Source: Lachnospiraceae bacterium (GTDB lineage: Bacteria; Bacillota; Clostridia; Lachnospirales; Lachnospiraceae). From it: a stretch of DNA of 64,000 nt. The position numbers and the translations under genes are program-made. Within the stretch, counting starts at the first letter, position 1. The number at the start of each line of letters is the position of its first letter. Below, one piece after another: positions 15,500 through 25,506 of this stretch. The DNA lies in the NCBI GenBank assembly GCA_017621815.1, contig JAGASK010000052.1, forward strand, positions 62,001 through 126,000, in the 5' to 3' direction. The notes under the pieces were generated by a model that was given only the letters and a program-made list of their open reading frames with translations, was not told the origin of the DNA and made no database searches.

Positions 15500-17029
15500 A
15501 TGAAAACAATAGAAGCTTTCTGCTGCCGTACTGTCAGTATCCTTTTTGGAATTTATTCATTTATTATAGTAATTATCTGCCTGTTTTTCAATGATTTGGA
15601 TTATGCTTATAAGAAAAACTTTATTCTCCCCAACATTCTTTTATTGTGTGCAGGTTTTCTTTTTGTCTGCCTTTGTTTTCGAATTTTAAAAAAACTGCGC
15701 AGCTGTATTTCCCATGCTTTTTGCACTGACAGGTTTATGATTTGCTTTTCTGTGATATTTTTTGTATTTCTCTGTTTCTTATGCAGCCGGTATTATTTTA
15801 AAACAGGCTGGGATGTGAAATATGTATTGGATAATTCGGAACTGATAGCTTCCGGCAGCTACAGTGAACTGTGCCACTGGTATTTTTCCAGATATCCCAA
15901 TAACATTCTGCTTACTTACTTGTTTGCACTGGTAATCCGCAGTTGCAGTTTCCTGCACATCAGCAATTATTATTTGGTTCTTATTTATATTCAGTGCATG
16001 ATTTATGCTTATATTGCTTTTCTCTTATACCGCAGTGTCTGCCTTCTTTTAAACGACCGCCTTTATGCCCTGACTGCCTATATGCTGTACCTTGGTCTTG
16101 TAGGGCTTTCTCCCTGGGTTGTGATTCCTTATTCCGATTCCATCGGTTTGTTTTTCGTACTGACTATTTTCTATCTCTACCTGCGCTTTTCTTTCACAAA
16201 GAAACCTTCTTTGATATTTTTCATTGCCTTTCTCTCCTATATGGGAATGAAAATCAAACCTCAGGTTATAATTATAACGATAGCTATTATTATTATTTCC
16301 TTCTGCCGCATTTTATCGGAGAAATGCACCATAAAAGATTTTCTGACTGTATTTACGGCAGCTTTTATCGGTCTTCTGACCGCATTTATTCTGGTACAGG
16401 CAGCAGCCCGGTTTTCCGGTCTTGAAATTAATAAAGAAGAATCCTTTAGCCTGGCTCATTATGCCATGATGGGACTGAATACGGAAAGTAACGGGGAATA
16501 TTCCCAGACTGATGTGGACTTTTCCGCTTCCTTTACTACCCGCAGGGAGAGAACAGATGCCAATCTTTCCACAGCAAAAGAACGTCTTAAAGCCTTTACT
16601 CCCGGTTCCTTTTTCCTTTTTATTATAAAGAAGCTCCTTGCCGTCTATAATGACGGTTCCTTTGCCTGGAACGGAGAAGGCTATTTTTTCCTGGAATGTT
16701 ACGAAGGAGGATTTCTTCACAAAGTGCTGACACACATTTACTATCCGGAAGGACGTTTATATCCTTATTATCTTTTGTTTGTCCAGGCTCTTTGGATGAG
16801 TACCCTGTTTCTTTCTCTGTTTTCCGGAAATAAAACAGCTTCAGGAACCGCTCCCCACATTATTTCCGTGCTGAAGCTGTCCCTGATTGGTCTGTTTCTC
16901 TTTGAAATTATATTTGAAGCAAGAGCCCGTTATCTCTTTACCTATACGCCCATCTTTATTCTTATGGCCTGTCTTGGCCTTCATGCTATGGCGTTAAGAT
17001 ATAGTAAGCCAGGGACCCGCCCCAGTTAG
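15500..17029 (+). CDS. Polytopic GT-C-like membrane glycosyltransferase
   Basis: Start at the ATG at 15500 (509 residues), preceded by AGAGG; the longer open frame from 15386 runs into the divergent gene and is unlikely. The protein has about a dozen hydrophobic segments. A first extracytoplasmic loop contains GWDVKYVLDNSELIASG, the acidic-loop pattern of GT-C enzymes that use polyprenyl-phosphate sugars. It is the only plus-strand gene between the left edge and 55 kb, and it has its own promoter. Its last 44 bases overlap the end of the convergent gene at 16986, so the two transcripts are antisense to each other there. Exact family and sugar are not recognised. Confidence 0.6.
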   Translation: MKTIEAFCCRTVSILFGIYSFIIVIICLFFNDLDYAYKKNFILPNILLLCAGFLFVCLCFRILKKLRSCISHAFCTDRFMICFSVIFFVFLCFLCSRYYFKTGWDVKYVLDNSELIASGSYSELCHWYFSRYPNNILLTYLFALVIRSCSFLHISNYYLVLIYIQCMIYAYIAFLLYRSVCLLLNDRLYALTAYMLYLGLVGLSPWVVIPYSDSIGLFFVLTIFYLYLRFSFTKKPSLIFFIAFLSYMGMKIKPQVIIITIAIIIISFCRILSEKCTIKDFLTVFTAAFIGLLTAFILVQAAARFSGLEINKEESFSLAHYAMMGLNTESNGEYSQTDVDFSASFTTRRERTDANLSTAKERLKAFTPGSFFLFIIKKLLAVYNDGSFAWNGEGYFFLECYEGGFLHKVLTHIYYPEGRLYPYYLLFVQALWMSTLFLSLFSGNKTASGTAPHIISVLKLSLIGLFLFEIIFEARARYLFTYTPIFILMACLGLHAMALRYSKPGTRPS

Positions 17030-19559
17030 AAATCTCCTTACGTTCGCTGATTTGATAATATGCCCTGAGGGGCGCCAGATATGCCTCTTCGTCTCTTTCA
17101 TAATAGGGAAGAAAATAAAGAATTGTTTCCCTGCTCAATTCTGCGCCCTGCTGAATTTCTTCCATCGTTATGGTATTAAGAGGTATAACTGCCGTTTCAC
17201 TCTGCAATGTGTCCTGTGCAATAATCACTCTCTTTTCTTTCTCTGTATTCCAACCCAGATAATAGTTAAACATACTGCTGATAAAACTCTGGTCTTCATT
17301 ACCTGACCACAGTACAATCTGCTTTCCTTCACCATAATCTGCATCTGCCAGCATTTTATCAAGTAATTTATCAAGATACGTATATCTGTAACCATTTACC
17401 AGGGAATCTCCATAATAAGTCGCATTCATATTGGTAGACAATATAGCTCCTCTTCCTGATGGAATTCTGTCAAATATCAGATTGGATAAAGGGTCAATAT
17501 AAATAAAATTCTGAATAAGCAAAAGCACTGCCATCACTGTGGAGATTCCCATCATAATTTCCCCTGACAGCCTGGGCGACAGCACAAAGTACAGCAAAAT
17601 CAATGCGAGTAGCCATAAAATGACTGTACTGAAAACTGTATATCTGGACAATGCTTCAGCTATATAAAATACACTAAATAAGACAAATAATACGAGTGCA
17701 CCGACCATGCCGCTGACATTGCGTATCGTTTTTCGTTTTTTCTTCGGCTTTCTTATGATAACCACAGAAGAAATAATAATAATCAACGTGGGTATCCACA
17801 TAAAATTCAGGACAAAAATCTGTGCCAGCCTGTGAAAAATATATGCCGGATAAAAGCCAAATGCATTTACGCTCATCCCCTGCTGTGCAATCAGCTCTCC
17901 GGACGCAAACAGGCTGTTAGTGGTTCCCACTCCATACCAGCCCGTAAGGCCTCCCTGCCGAATCATATAGGCACAGATAACCAGGATTCCTGCAACCATA
18001 ACCCGGACAATACCGTCAGAACACACTATGGCTATTTTTCCGGTGATTTTTTTGCTTTTTGCCCTCATCCACAGCTTTATCAGATATACTATATAATAAC
18101 CGGCTACTATCATCCAGCCTGTTTCCTTGTTCAGCATCAACGCAACTGTCCAGAACGCCATCATAATCTTTTGTTCCCTATACTCCGCATATGTTAGAAA
18201 AATAAAGAACAAAACCAAAGTATAATCCACATTAACATAAGATGAAGTTCCGAGAAAGAGCGGTATTACCGACACAATTAACGTAAAAATCAATGCAGGG
18301 AAATCGGGCATACGGCACCAGTATCCCCGCAGCATACGATAAATACATACAAGGGCTGAAGCTGTCATCACCAGCATTACAAGAAGAACCCCTGTTACCT
18401 TTGCCGGAAAAATAAACTCTCCTATCAGCATAAAAAAGGTATAAGAAAAAGTAGGATGAGAAGCCAGCCTGAAATAATTCCATACAGAATCAAAAGTAAA
18501 ATTAAATGCAACGCTTGCCTCATGCAGCACTGCATAATATACGCCGCCGTCCCAACGCTGCAGCTGTGTGAACATAGGCAGCCGCATAATCAGGCATACA
18601 CCCAGTATAATCAGAGTATAAGTATCGATTTTCGTATCGGCTTTCGTATATGCACTTCGTTTATACCTTCTTTTCCTGATTGCTTTCATATAAAGAAATA
18701 TAGACCACATAAATAAAAGAAGCGGTACAAACAGTGCCCCATAAGCCCAAACCGGTATCTGCAGATCCGTATTCATCTTATTTATAATTGCTGCAAGAAA
18801 GAAAACGCCCACGAAGCCGCTGATAACCGTAATCTGAATGAATATTTCATAATCGAAGAAAAATTCCTTTATCTTTCCAACCTGCACGACCTGCACAAAA
18901 TAAATAAGAACAATACCGCATAGAAGTACTGCGGCTATTTTTGCAGCCGTAGTCCAGATAATATCCTTCGCCTGATATTTATATCCTGCAAATTCCTTTT
19001 CACCGTAACTGTAACCTACGACCAGTCCATTATCCCAAACCCGCTCTTCATTATAAAAGCATTCATCTGTATTATCTTCAAAATCTTCTTCTACAGGTAC
19101 CAGAATTACTCCCGGTACTGTTTCAGCATTCTCCGAGAAAATGCATACCTGAAAGCCTTCACTTTCTTCCTGATTCAAATCAGCTTCTAACGGTACTGTT
19201 ACATAAACGCCCGCTTCCGCTTCGGATAAAGAACGCCTTCCTTCTCCTATGACATCTCCCCACATATCAAGAATCTGCACCACAATATCACCGGTACTTT
19301 CCGCAGAAGTATTTACCAGCATTACCTCGATGCCTGTTAAATGCTTATCCCTGGGTACAAATCCCTGCTTCACATTATCTCCCGCATCCAGCATGTATAT
19401 AATATTGTGTATCGGTATCTCATCTTTATGAAAACTTTCACTGACAGTCATAAAACCGCCTGTATACCAGATAATGACACATATTGCCACTGCTCCGATT
19501 CCGATAAGGGCACCGATTATTCTTCTTACAATGCTTACCGCCAAATTTCCAGTTCCCAA
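16986..19559 (-). CDS. Large polytopic GT-C-like membrane protein
   Basis: About 857 residues. A membrane anchor near the start is followed by an extracytoplasmic segment of ~165 residues, then about a dozen hydrophobic helices. The loop RLPMFTQLQRWDGGVYYAVLHEA resembles GT-C glycosyltransferases, and a soluble tail follows. There is no ATG near the start; I favour the TTG at 19559, which has AGGAG seven bases upstream, over the TTG at 19565. Either way it overlaps the end of the preceding gene, suggesting coupled translation. The function is probably transfer of a sugar from a polyprenyl-phosphate donor on the outer face of the membrane. The specific family is not recognised. Confidence 0.6.
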   Translation of the reverse strand: MGTGNLAVSIVRRIIGALIGIGAVAICVIIWYTGGFMTVSESFHKDEIPIHNIIYMLDAGDNVKQGFVPRDKHLTGIEVMLVNTSAESTGDIVVQILDMWGDVIGEGRRSLSEAEAGVYVTVPLEADLNQEESEGFQVCIFSENAETVPGVILVPVEEDFEDNTDECFYNEERVWDNGLVVGYSYGEKEFAGYKYQAKDIIWTTAAKIAAVLLCGIVLIYFVQVVQVGKIKEFFFDYEIFIQITVISGFVGVFFLAAIINKMNTDLQIPVWAYGALFVPLLLFMWSIFLYMKAIRKRRYKRSAYTKADTKIDTYTLIILGVCLIMRLPMFTQLQRWDGGVYYAVLHEASVAFNFTFDSVWNYFRLASHPTFSYTFFMLIGEFIFPAKVTGVLLVMLVMTASALVCIYRMLRGYWCRMPDFPALIFTLIVSVIPLFLGTSSYVNVDYTLVLFFIFLTYAEYREQKIMMAFWTVALMLNKETGWMIVAGYYIVYLIKLWMRAKSKKITGKIAIVCSDGIVRVMVAGILVICAYMIRQGGLTGWYGVGTTNSLFASGELIAQQGMSVNAFGFYPAYIFHRLAQIFVLNFMWIPTLIIIISSVVIIRKPKKKRKTIRNVSGMVGALVLFVLFSVFYIAEALSRYTVFSTVILWLLALILLYFVLSPRLSGEIMMGISTVMAVLLLIQNFIYIDPLSNLIFDRIPSGRGAILSTNMNATYYGDSLVNGYRYTYLDKLLDKMLADADYGEGKQIVLWSGNEDQSFISSMFNYYLGWNTEKEKRVIIAQDTLQSETAVIPLNTITMEEIQQGAELSRETILYFLPYYERDEEAYLAPLRAYYQISERKEISNWGGSLAYYILTP

Positions 19560-21073
19560 CTCCAAACTCCTGTTTCTATCTCAATTGTTTCCACTAATTG
19601 GTACTTTTCATCCTTCCGCTTATGAAAATCATCAAAATCACGTATAAAACCGACGTCTTCCACCAGCATTAGCACATCAAATTCTTTGTTTTCGAGCCGG
19701 GAAAGGAGTTGTGAGCGGTACTCTTCGTGTACCTGCTTAAATTCATTCAGTCCCGGAAAAATTGTCTGAATCAGCTTTGATTTATCAGCTTTTTTCCAAA
19801 AATCCGTCATTTCGTCACGGAATATATACTGGTTTTGTCCGTAATCATACAAATATCTGTTGTTCAGGACTTCATAATTTGCCATCTGCGAAGTGGCAAG
19901 CATATTTTCACTTGAATCGGCGATTTCCATTACCTTTCGCCAATTTTCCTTCTGTTCTTTTGAAAGCAGAGGCGTATTCAGTGAAAAAGCCGGATAAACC
20001 GCAAAGAAAAACGCTGCCAGATATAAAATCCACGTTTGCCATTTCTTCCTCATTCCCTCGGCAAAGGCATTTAAAGCCTGCATGCTTAATATAATAACAG
20101 ACGGAAGCCAAAGTTGTAAATAATAAGATAGATGTGCTCCATTGTTCTGACCGAAATATAAAAGCAGAACTGCCATAATACCAAAAGAAATCCACACATA
20201 ATCAATCTTAAATTTCCGGCTGCGCACACTCATAAAAAACCAAAGCAGAATTCCCAAAAAAGAGGGAAAGAAAAGCCTGCCGATTTTAATAAACTGGGTA
20301 ACGGCCCACTTCCATTCATTATCCGCAGAACCGCTGACAAGAAGCAGTGTTTCCACAAAATAATACGGCATCGTAAAATAAATCACCAAAACCGATATTC
20401 CAAAAAGAACAGCTGTTTCAAGCACATAAAAAACACACTGTTTTTTATATCCTTTTAAAAGGAGAAAGAGAAATACAGGAATTGCCACCACAACGGTGTA
20501 CTGTTTACTGTAAAAGCAGAGTACTGTCAGAAGGGACAACAATGCTGTAATCTTCCCTGTAATCCTTACGCATACACACAGGTACAGGATAAGACACATC
20601 AGAAACACACCCAGTCCATCCGGAAAAGCTGAAACATTGGTGTATCTCCATGTACAATAATGTCCCATCAAAAATGTAAGGGCATACAGATACGGGTTAT
20701 TGGTAAGACGCTTCACAACACCTGCCAGCAATAAACCGGTTAAAAGAGTCCAGATAAAATTCAGCAAAAGCAGCGTCAGATTGCTGGAAAGACCTGTTAT
20801 TTTAACAATAACTGCCCCTATCAGATTATTTAAAATGGGATACATATAAAACACGGCAGGAAGACCATTTTCATCCGTAAGGCTTCGGTAGGGATTGACG
20901 CCTTCCGAAAGCGCCTGCGTAACTGCCGCATTGGCGCCTTCCCTGATTTCATTGGGAATCTGAAAATAATACATTCTTACAATATCCCTGCCCCACAGCA
21001 TTCCTATAGCTATCAGAGAAATAATGATAAATAATATTTGTATTATTTTGTCATATTTATTTTTAGAATCCAT
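19535..21073 (-). CDS. Polytopic GT-C-like membrane protein
   Basis: 512 residues with about eleven hydrophobic segments and a first outer loop EGANAAVTQALSEGVNPYR that fits GT39/GT-C-like glycosyltransferases. A C-terminal ~130-residue soluble region ends in KYQLVETIEIETGVWSWELE. The ATG follows the stop of the ABC exporter gene directly, with no gap. With its neighbour at 16986 it forms a pair of outer-face glycosyltransferases placed just after a lipid-linked sugar exporter. Specificity is unknown. Confidence 0.6.
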   Translation of the reverse strand: MDSKNKYDKIIQILFIIISLIAIGMLWGRDIVRMYYFQIPNEIREGANAAVTQALSEGVNPYRSLTDENGLPAVFYMYPILNNLIGAVIVKITGLSSNLTLLLLNFIWTLLTGLLLAGVVKRLTNNPYLYALTFLMGHYCTWRYTNVSAFPDGLGVFLMCLILYLCVCVRITGKITALLSLLTVLCFYSKQYTVVVAIPVFLFLLLKGYKKQCVFYVLETAVLFGISVLVIYFTMPYYFVETLLLVSGSADNEWKWAVTQFIKIGRLFFPSFLGILLWFFMSVRSRKFKIDYVWISFGIMAVLLLYFGQNNGAHLSYYLQLWLPSVIILSMQALNAFAEGMRKKWQTWILYLAAFFFAVYPAFSLNTPLLSKEQKENWRKVMEIADSSENMLATSQMANYEVLNNRYLYDYGQNQYIFRDEMTDFWKKADKSKLIQTIFPGLNEFKQVHEEYRSQLLSRLENKEFDVLMLVEDVGFIRDFDDFHKRKDEKYQLVETIEIETGVWSWELEIWR

Positions 21074-22840
21074 CTAACTTAGCACCTCTTCCTTTGTCCT
21101 AAGCTGTGCTTTTCCTCCGGTAATTTCATAAATCACATCAGCATTCTGAATCGTTGTCAGCCTGTGTGCAATAATTATCATGGTTTTTTCTCCTCTCAGA
21201 CTGTCAATAGCCTCCATAACGGCTGCTTCCGTTTCATTGTCAAGAGCTGATGTTGCTTCATCCAGCACCAGTATTTCAGGGTCGTGATAAAGAGCCCTTG
21301 CGATACCGATTCTCTGTCTCTGGCCCCCTGAAAGCCTTACTCCTCTGTCTCCCACCACAGTCTCAAGACCATCACTTAAGCCTTCCACAAATTCATAAAG
21401 CTGTGCCTTCTTTAAAGCTTCCACAACAGCTTCATCATCAATTTCCTCTTCATAAATACCGAAAGCCACATTATTACGAATAGTATCATCGGAAAGATAA
21501 ATAGTCTGGGGAATATAACCGATGTCCCTGTGCCATGCATCCATATTTTTGAAAATATCCATTCCGTCAGCTTTAATTTTACCGTACTGAGGCGTTAATA
21601 ACCCAAGAATAATGTCTGCCATTGTTGTTTTTCCCGCGCCGGATTCTCCGATTAAGGCAACTGTCTGACCTTTTTGAATTGAAAAGTCTGCATAGTCAAT
21701 TACATTTTCTTCTACATTCGGATAATGATAACAGATATTTTTAATCCGCAGTTCTCTTTCAAACCGCCAGTCAGCTGTCTTTGCTGCATCCTTATTTTGT
21801 CCTGTTCCCTCTTCTTTCGGTCCTTCACAGCCTTCCACATCTCTTAAATCATGATAAACCAGCTCGATAGAAGGTGCTGCATAAAGAATATTAGTGACAT
21901 GCTCATTGATTCTTCCCACAGAAGGCATCAAGCGAAATGCTGCTACTGCAAATGCAGACAACTGCGGAATAAAAGTAATGATATCCGTCTTCCCATATTT
22001 GATTTTAATAATAATGGCAATCAAAAGCCCGCTCATGCTGACCATTTCCACAATATACTTGGGAATAGCCCCAAGCAGTCTGCTGATTCGAAGTCCCTTG
22101 GCATATTTCTTATAATATGTCTGATAAGAGTCTACAAAATATTCTTCCCTGTTCAGTACCTTGACTTCTTTAATACCGCCAAGTGCCTGATTCATCCACT
22201 GATAAATCTTAGCCTTATATCTCTGGCAATCCCTGCCGAAGCCCTTTGCAAATTTCTTGGAGATCAAAATAAAGGTTCCCATGCATAAAATGAGCAGCCC
22301 CACAATAATAACAGTCATGGACTGACTGATATAAAACAAAGAAATTCCCAGAGAAATGCATACTGTCACTTCAATAATCAGTTCCATAAAATGAATCACC
22401 GCACTGGCAAACAGATTGGAATCTTCCTGCATGCTCCGCTGTAATACGGAAATATTCTTATTAAGATGAAAGGTATATGGTTCATCCATGTATGCCCTTA
22501 AAAGCCTTGTGGAAATTTTCATTTGGGTATTATATGAAAAATGATAAATTGCATATTTCTCAGCAATCAAATACAGGTTTTTAATTACAAAAACAGCAAT
22601 TATCGCAATCGTTAATACTGTCAGAAAACTCTCTGCTGACTGAAAATTCAGTTTCTCATAAAAAAAGTTCAAATACCATGTATTCTTGATTGCTCCCGTA
22701 TCCATCAGTACATTCACAAAAGGCATGAAGGCACCCACACCAAGACATTCCAAAAGGCTGCCTATTATAGCTGCCAGAAACAGAAATACTATCTGCATTT
22801 TTTCTTTTCTGTTGAAAATATAAGCTAATTGTTTTATCAC
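21074..22840 (-). CDS. PglK/MsbA-like ABC exporter (lipid-linked glycan flippase), copy A
   Basis: A 588-residue half-transporter with six membrane helices then an ATPase domain. Walker A GESGAGKT is at 398-405, the signature LSGGQ at 503-507, Walker B ends in D527-E528, and the switch histidine is near 559. The opening (LECLGVGAFMPFVNVLM) resembles PglK, which flips undecaprenyl-diphosphate oligosaccharides. The start is a GTG at 22840 with AGGAAAAAG upstream. A paralogue of the same length lies at 53110, so two lipid-linked products may be exported. Assignment to glycan rather than another lipid rests on context. Confidence 0.85.
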   Translation of the reverse strand: MIKQLAYIFNRKEKMQIVFLFLAAIIGSLLECLGVGAFMPFVNVLMDTGAIKNTWYLNFFYEKLNFQSAESFLTVLTIAIIAVFVIKNLYLIAEKYAIYHFSYNTQMKISTRLLRAYMDEPYTFHLNKNISVLQRSMQEDSNLFASAVIHFMELIIEVTVCISLGISLFYISQSMTVIIVGLLILCMGTFILISKKFAKGFGRDCQRYKAKIYQWMNQALGGIKEVKVLNREEYFVDSYQTYYKKYAKGLRISRLLGAIPKYIVEMVSMSGLLIAIIIKIKYGKTDIITFIPQLSAFAVAAFRLMPSVGRINEHVTNILYAAPSIELVYHDLRDVEGCEGPKEEGTGQNKDAAKTADWRFERELRIKNICYHYPNVEENVIDYADFSIQKGQTVALIGESGAGKTTMADIILGLLTPQYGKIKADGMDIFKNMDAWHRDIGYIPQTIYLSDDTIRNNVAFGIYEEEIDDEAVVEALKKAQLYEFVEGLSDGLETVVGDRGVRLSGGQRQRIGIARALYHDPEILVLDEATSALDNETEAAVMEAIDSLRGEKTMIIIAHRLTTIQNADVIYEITGGKAQLRTKEEVLS

Positions 22841-22855
22841 TTCTTTTTCCTTTCT

Positions 22856-23938
22856 TTAGTCAGGGCAATTTTCTTTCTGATGATAGTTAATTCCTTTATT
22901 TAAAATCACAAGATCCTGATAGTCTTTGCCTGTACTTTTCTTCTGGATTCTGGCCGCATAACTCACCTGAGAAAGCCCCGCCACAAGACCGTCACAGGAT
23001 GACAGTGTATACATATCCCTCAAAACTTCCAATCCCAAAAGATAATGATGATTCTCTCTGGATACCGTGCTGTGCATTACGGTATCATTGCCGCTGCTTC
23101 TTACAACATCCTCATAGAATACCAGCTTATCTCCAAACTCCTTTTGAAATACTTCAATAGCATCGGTATCATCCGTAGCCAGAAAAATCCTGGTATATCC
23201 GCCGCTTTCAAACAGCTTTACTGCCGCCTGCAGATATTCTTCAATCGTTACCTGCACCGGATGTCCGTTATAATGCTGCTTAAAATCAGTTCCCCTTACA
23301 TGCACTGCCAGAATACGGCCGGTTTCCGTCATTCCTGACAAATCAGCCGGTTTTGCTTCAAACGCTCCGCAAATTCCAAGCTTATCCATATCCTCCTGCA
23401 ATTTGTTTTTTACCGTTTCATTTAACCGGATATATTTACCGGTTATTCTGCCCATTTCATTCAAATAAGCTTCACTTCTGGAATAACCGTTGCTGTCTTC
23501 ATTCAGGGTTATGGCCAGATTGCTGTTTTCCTTTCTGCTTTTCAGCACACATCCGTACTCTGAAAGCTCATCTAATGAAATACCACAGGGCTGTTCAAAA
23601 TAATATTCAAAGGGATTGTCCGTTCCGTTCACCTGATGCTGCTCCGCATAGCAGTAACCCTTATGGAATCTGACTACCGGCTTTAAATGATATTTATCCG
23701 CAAAATAAAGCATTGCAAGAAGCCTGTTATGCTCCGCGAAAAAACCGGAATGAGACTCTTCCATATCAATGAAGTATAAAGGCTCCTGGCCTTTTTTTCC
23801 ACCATAATTTTCCAGGGAAACCAGATTATCTTCCTGATTAAGAGCTTTTACTCGCTTCATAAAGCGGGAATTTTTTGCCTCCCTGAAGCAATATGCCGCA
23901 AATTTTAATTGTTCCAGTTTTTTGGAAATTCGTCCCAT
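22856..23938 (-). CDS. NodZ/O-fucosyltransferase-like glycosyltransferase
   Basis: 360 residues. The segment AVHVRGTDFKQHYNGHP around residue 210 and RIFLATDDTDAIEVFQKEFG about forty residues later match the conserved core of the NodZ/alpha-1,6-fucosyltransferase (GT23) and protein O-fucosyltransferase superfamily. In that family the arginine of HVRGTD contacts the GDP-sugar. The expected role is transfer of fucose, or another GDP-sugar, to the growing glycan. It lies between an ABC exporter and a GT-C-like gene. No GDP-fucose synthesis genes are in the window. Confidence 0.65.
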   Translation of the reverse strand: MGRISKKLEQLKFAAYCFREAKNSRFMKRVKALNQEDNLVSLENYGGKKGQEPLYFIDMEESHSGFFAEHNRLLAMLYFADKYHLKPVVRFHKGYCYAEQHQVNGTDNPFEYYFEQPCGISLDELSEYGCVLKSRKENSNLAITLNEDSNGYSRSEAYLNEMGRITGKYIRLNETVKNKLQEDMDKLGICGAFEAKPADLSGMTETGRILAVHVRGTDFKQHYNGHPVQVTIEEYLQAAVKLFESGGYTRIFLATDDTDAIEVFQKEFGDKLVFYEDVVRSSGNDTVMHSTVSRENHHYLLGLEVLRDMYTLSSCDGLVAGLSQVSYAARIQKKSTGKDYQDLVILNKGINYHQKENCPD

Positions 23939-23951
23939 ATGGTCCCTCCTT

Positions 23952-25487
23952 TCACCCTTTTTTCTTTAAACCGTCCAACCTGACAAACAATTCATGCACG
24001 CCGCACGCCGCCAGCGGCAGCATTAATACAAAATACCCCAAAATATATCTGGACTGTGCTTCCCATATCATATGAAACAGGAAGCCGCCGAAAATATTCA
24101 ATATAAAGTATGCCTGCAGAAAATCCCATTTTTTCCTTCTCAAAAAGCAAAATACAGCTGTTCCCAAAAATAAAAAGAAATGATAGATATTCATCAGCTC
24201 ATACAAAATATTTCTTCCTGATCCGTAAATAAAGAAGTTTGCCGTTTCCGACAACGGCTCAGAATATCTGCTGTACCACTCGTTAGTAATCATAGCCTGA
24301 AAGCTGGGAGCATTCCACTGGGAAGTAAACTTCTTATAAAAGAAATCCAGCATATACCTCTGTTCACGAGCGAATTTTGATAAGGATTCCTTGATGCTGT
24401 CAATACATGCCTGTGTGGTCAGCTCCCTGTCAAAGTCATTCTCTTCGTAAACCACCCAGTTATAACCATTATACCAGCCGCAGGCGTATCCTCCCTCATC
24501 TGTTTCCTGCATGCTCATTGCTATCCAGGCAGCTTTGGGAATTCCTGCCGGAATTTCATCTATGCCTGCACGCTTTGCATAAATTCCGTTCACAACAGAA
24601 TTGCCGAGCTGTGACACCAGAATCAGCATCAGAACAACGGGAATTGTCATCCGTTTTTTATTCTTAAAGCCATGAAGCAGAATTGCAATAACTGCTGCTA
24701 CCACCAGAATATTGATGTTGGATTTAGCAATTACACCAAAGCATAAGAACAGTGATGCTGTCCCCGCATATTTCATGCTGTCATTTTTCAGATACCGTAT
24801 CACAAAATAAATGGCGCAAATACCAAGACACCACCCTATCATATCACCATAAATGAAAGTTGCAAACAAAAAAAGAGGAAGACATCCCATTGAAATTGCC
24901 GCTTCCATTCTCTTAATCTTCTCATCCTCAAACAACTCGCCTGTAATCAACTGCAGCTTTTTCAGAATAACCATAATGCATACAACATTGATAATTTGAA
25001 AGGTGATAAAATTTTCAGCGCCAAATATAGAATAAATCAGCTCAAGCAGCGCTGTAATGCCAAGCTGAAAAGGATACCGGTACAAGTATTCTCCCTGGGA
25101 GAACGCGGCATAATTGCCTTTCATGAATTCCAGTGCAATATCACTGACAATTTCACTGTCACATACCACCTCACAGCGGAATAAAAGCACAATAACAAGA
25201 CTTAAAATGCCTCCAAACCAGACAGAAAGCCCATTTAATCTTATCTGATTTACCTTTTCCTTTTTCCATAGGCAAAAAAGCAAAACCAAACATACTACGC
25301 CTCCGGCCAATACCAATGCAGGATTATCCCACTTATATAAAGCTGTTTCCATGTCTCTGTACAAGTCAAAATAAGTGGTGCGCAAAAGACTGTTCACCGT
25401 GTTAAAGCACACCATCAATCCAAGGGGAATCAGATAGAAATACGTCAGAATTTTTACAATTTTTTCCCGGTTTGGCTTCATTTTCAT
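23952..25487 (-). CDS. Polytopic GT-C-like membrane protein
   Basis: 511 residues with about eleven hydrophobic helices. A loop VVCDSEIVSDIALEFMKGNY resembles the first acidic loop of GT39-type glycosyltransferases. Start at 25487 with AGGAAGAGGAAAAG upstream. It is flanked by soluble glycosyltransferases and probably adds a sugar outside the cell from a polyprenyl-phosphate donor. Family and sugar are uncertain. Confidence 0.6.
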   Translation of the reverse strand: MKMKPNREKIVKILTYFYLIPLGLMVCFNTVNSLLRTTYFDLYRDMETALYKWDNPALVLAGGVVCLVLLFCLWKKEKVNQIRLNGLSVWFGGILSLVIVLLFRCEVVCDSEIVSDIALEFMKGNYAAFSQGEYLYRYPFQLGITALLELIYSIFGAENFITFQIINVVCIMVILKKLQLITGELFEDEKIKRMEAAISMGCLPLFLFATFIYGDMIGWCLGICAIYFVIRYLKNDSMKYAGTASLFLCFGVIAKSNINILVVAAVIAILLHGFKNKKRMTIPVVLMLILVSQLGNSVVNGIYAKRAGIDEIPAGIPKAAWIAMSMQETDEGGYACGWYNGYNWVVYEENDFDRELTTQACIDSIKESLSKFAREQRYMLDFFYKKFTSQWNAPSFQAMITNEWYSRYSEPLSETANFFIYGSGRNILYELMNIYHFFLFLGTAVFCFLRRKKWDFLQAYFILNIFGGFLFHMIWEAQSRYILGYFVLMLPLAACGVHELFVRLDGLKKKG

Positions 25488-25506
25488 TTCTTTTCCTCTT
25501 CCTGAA

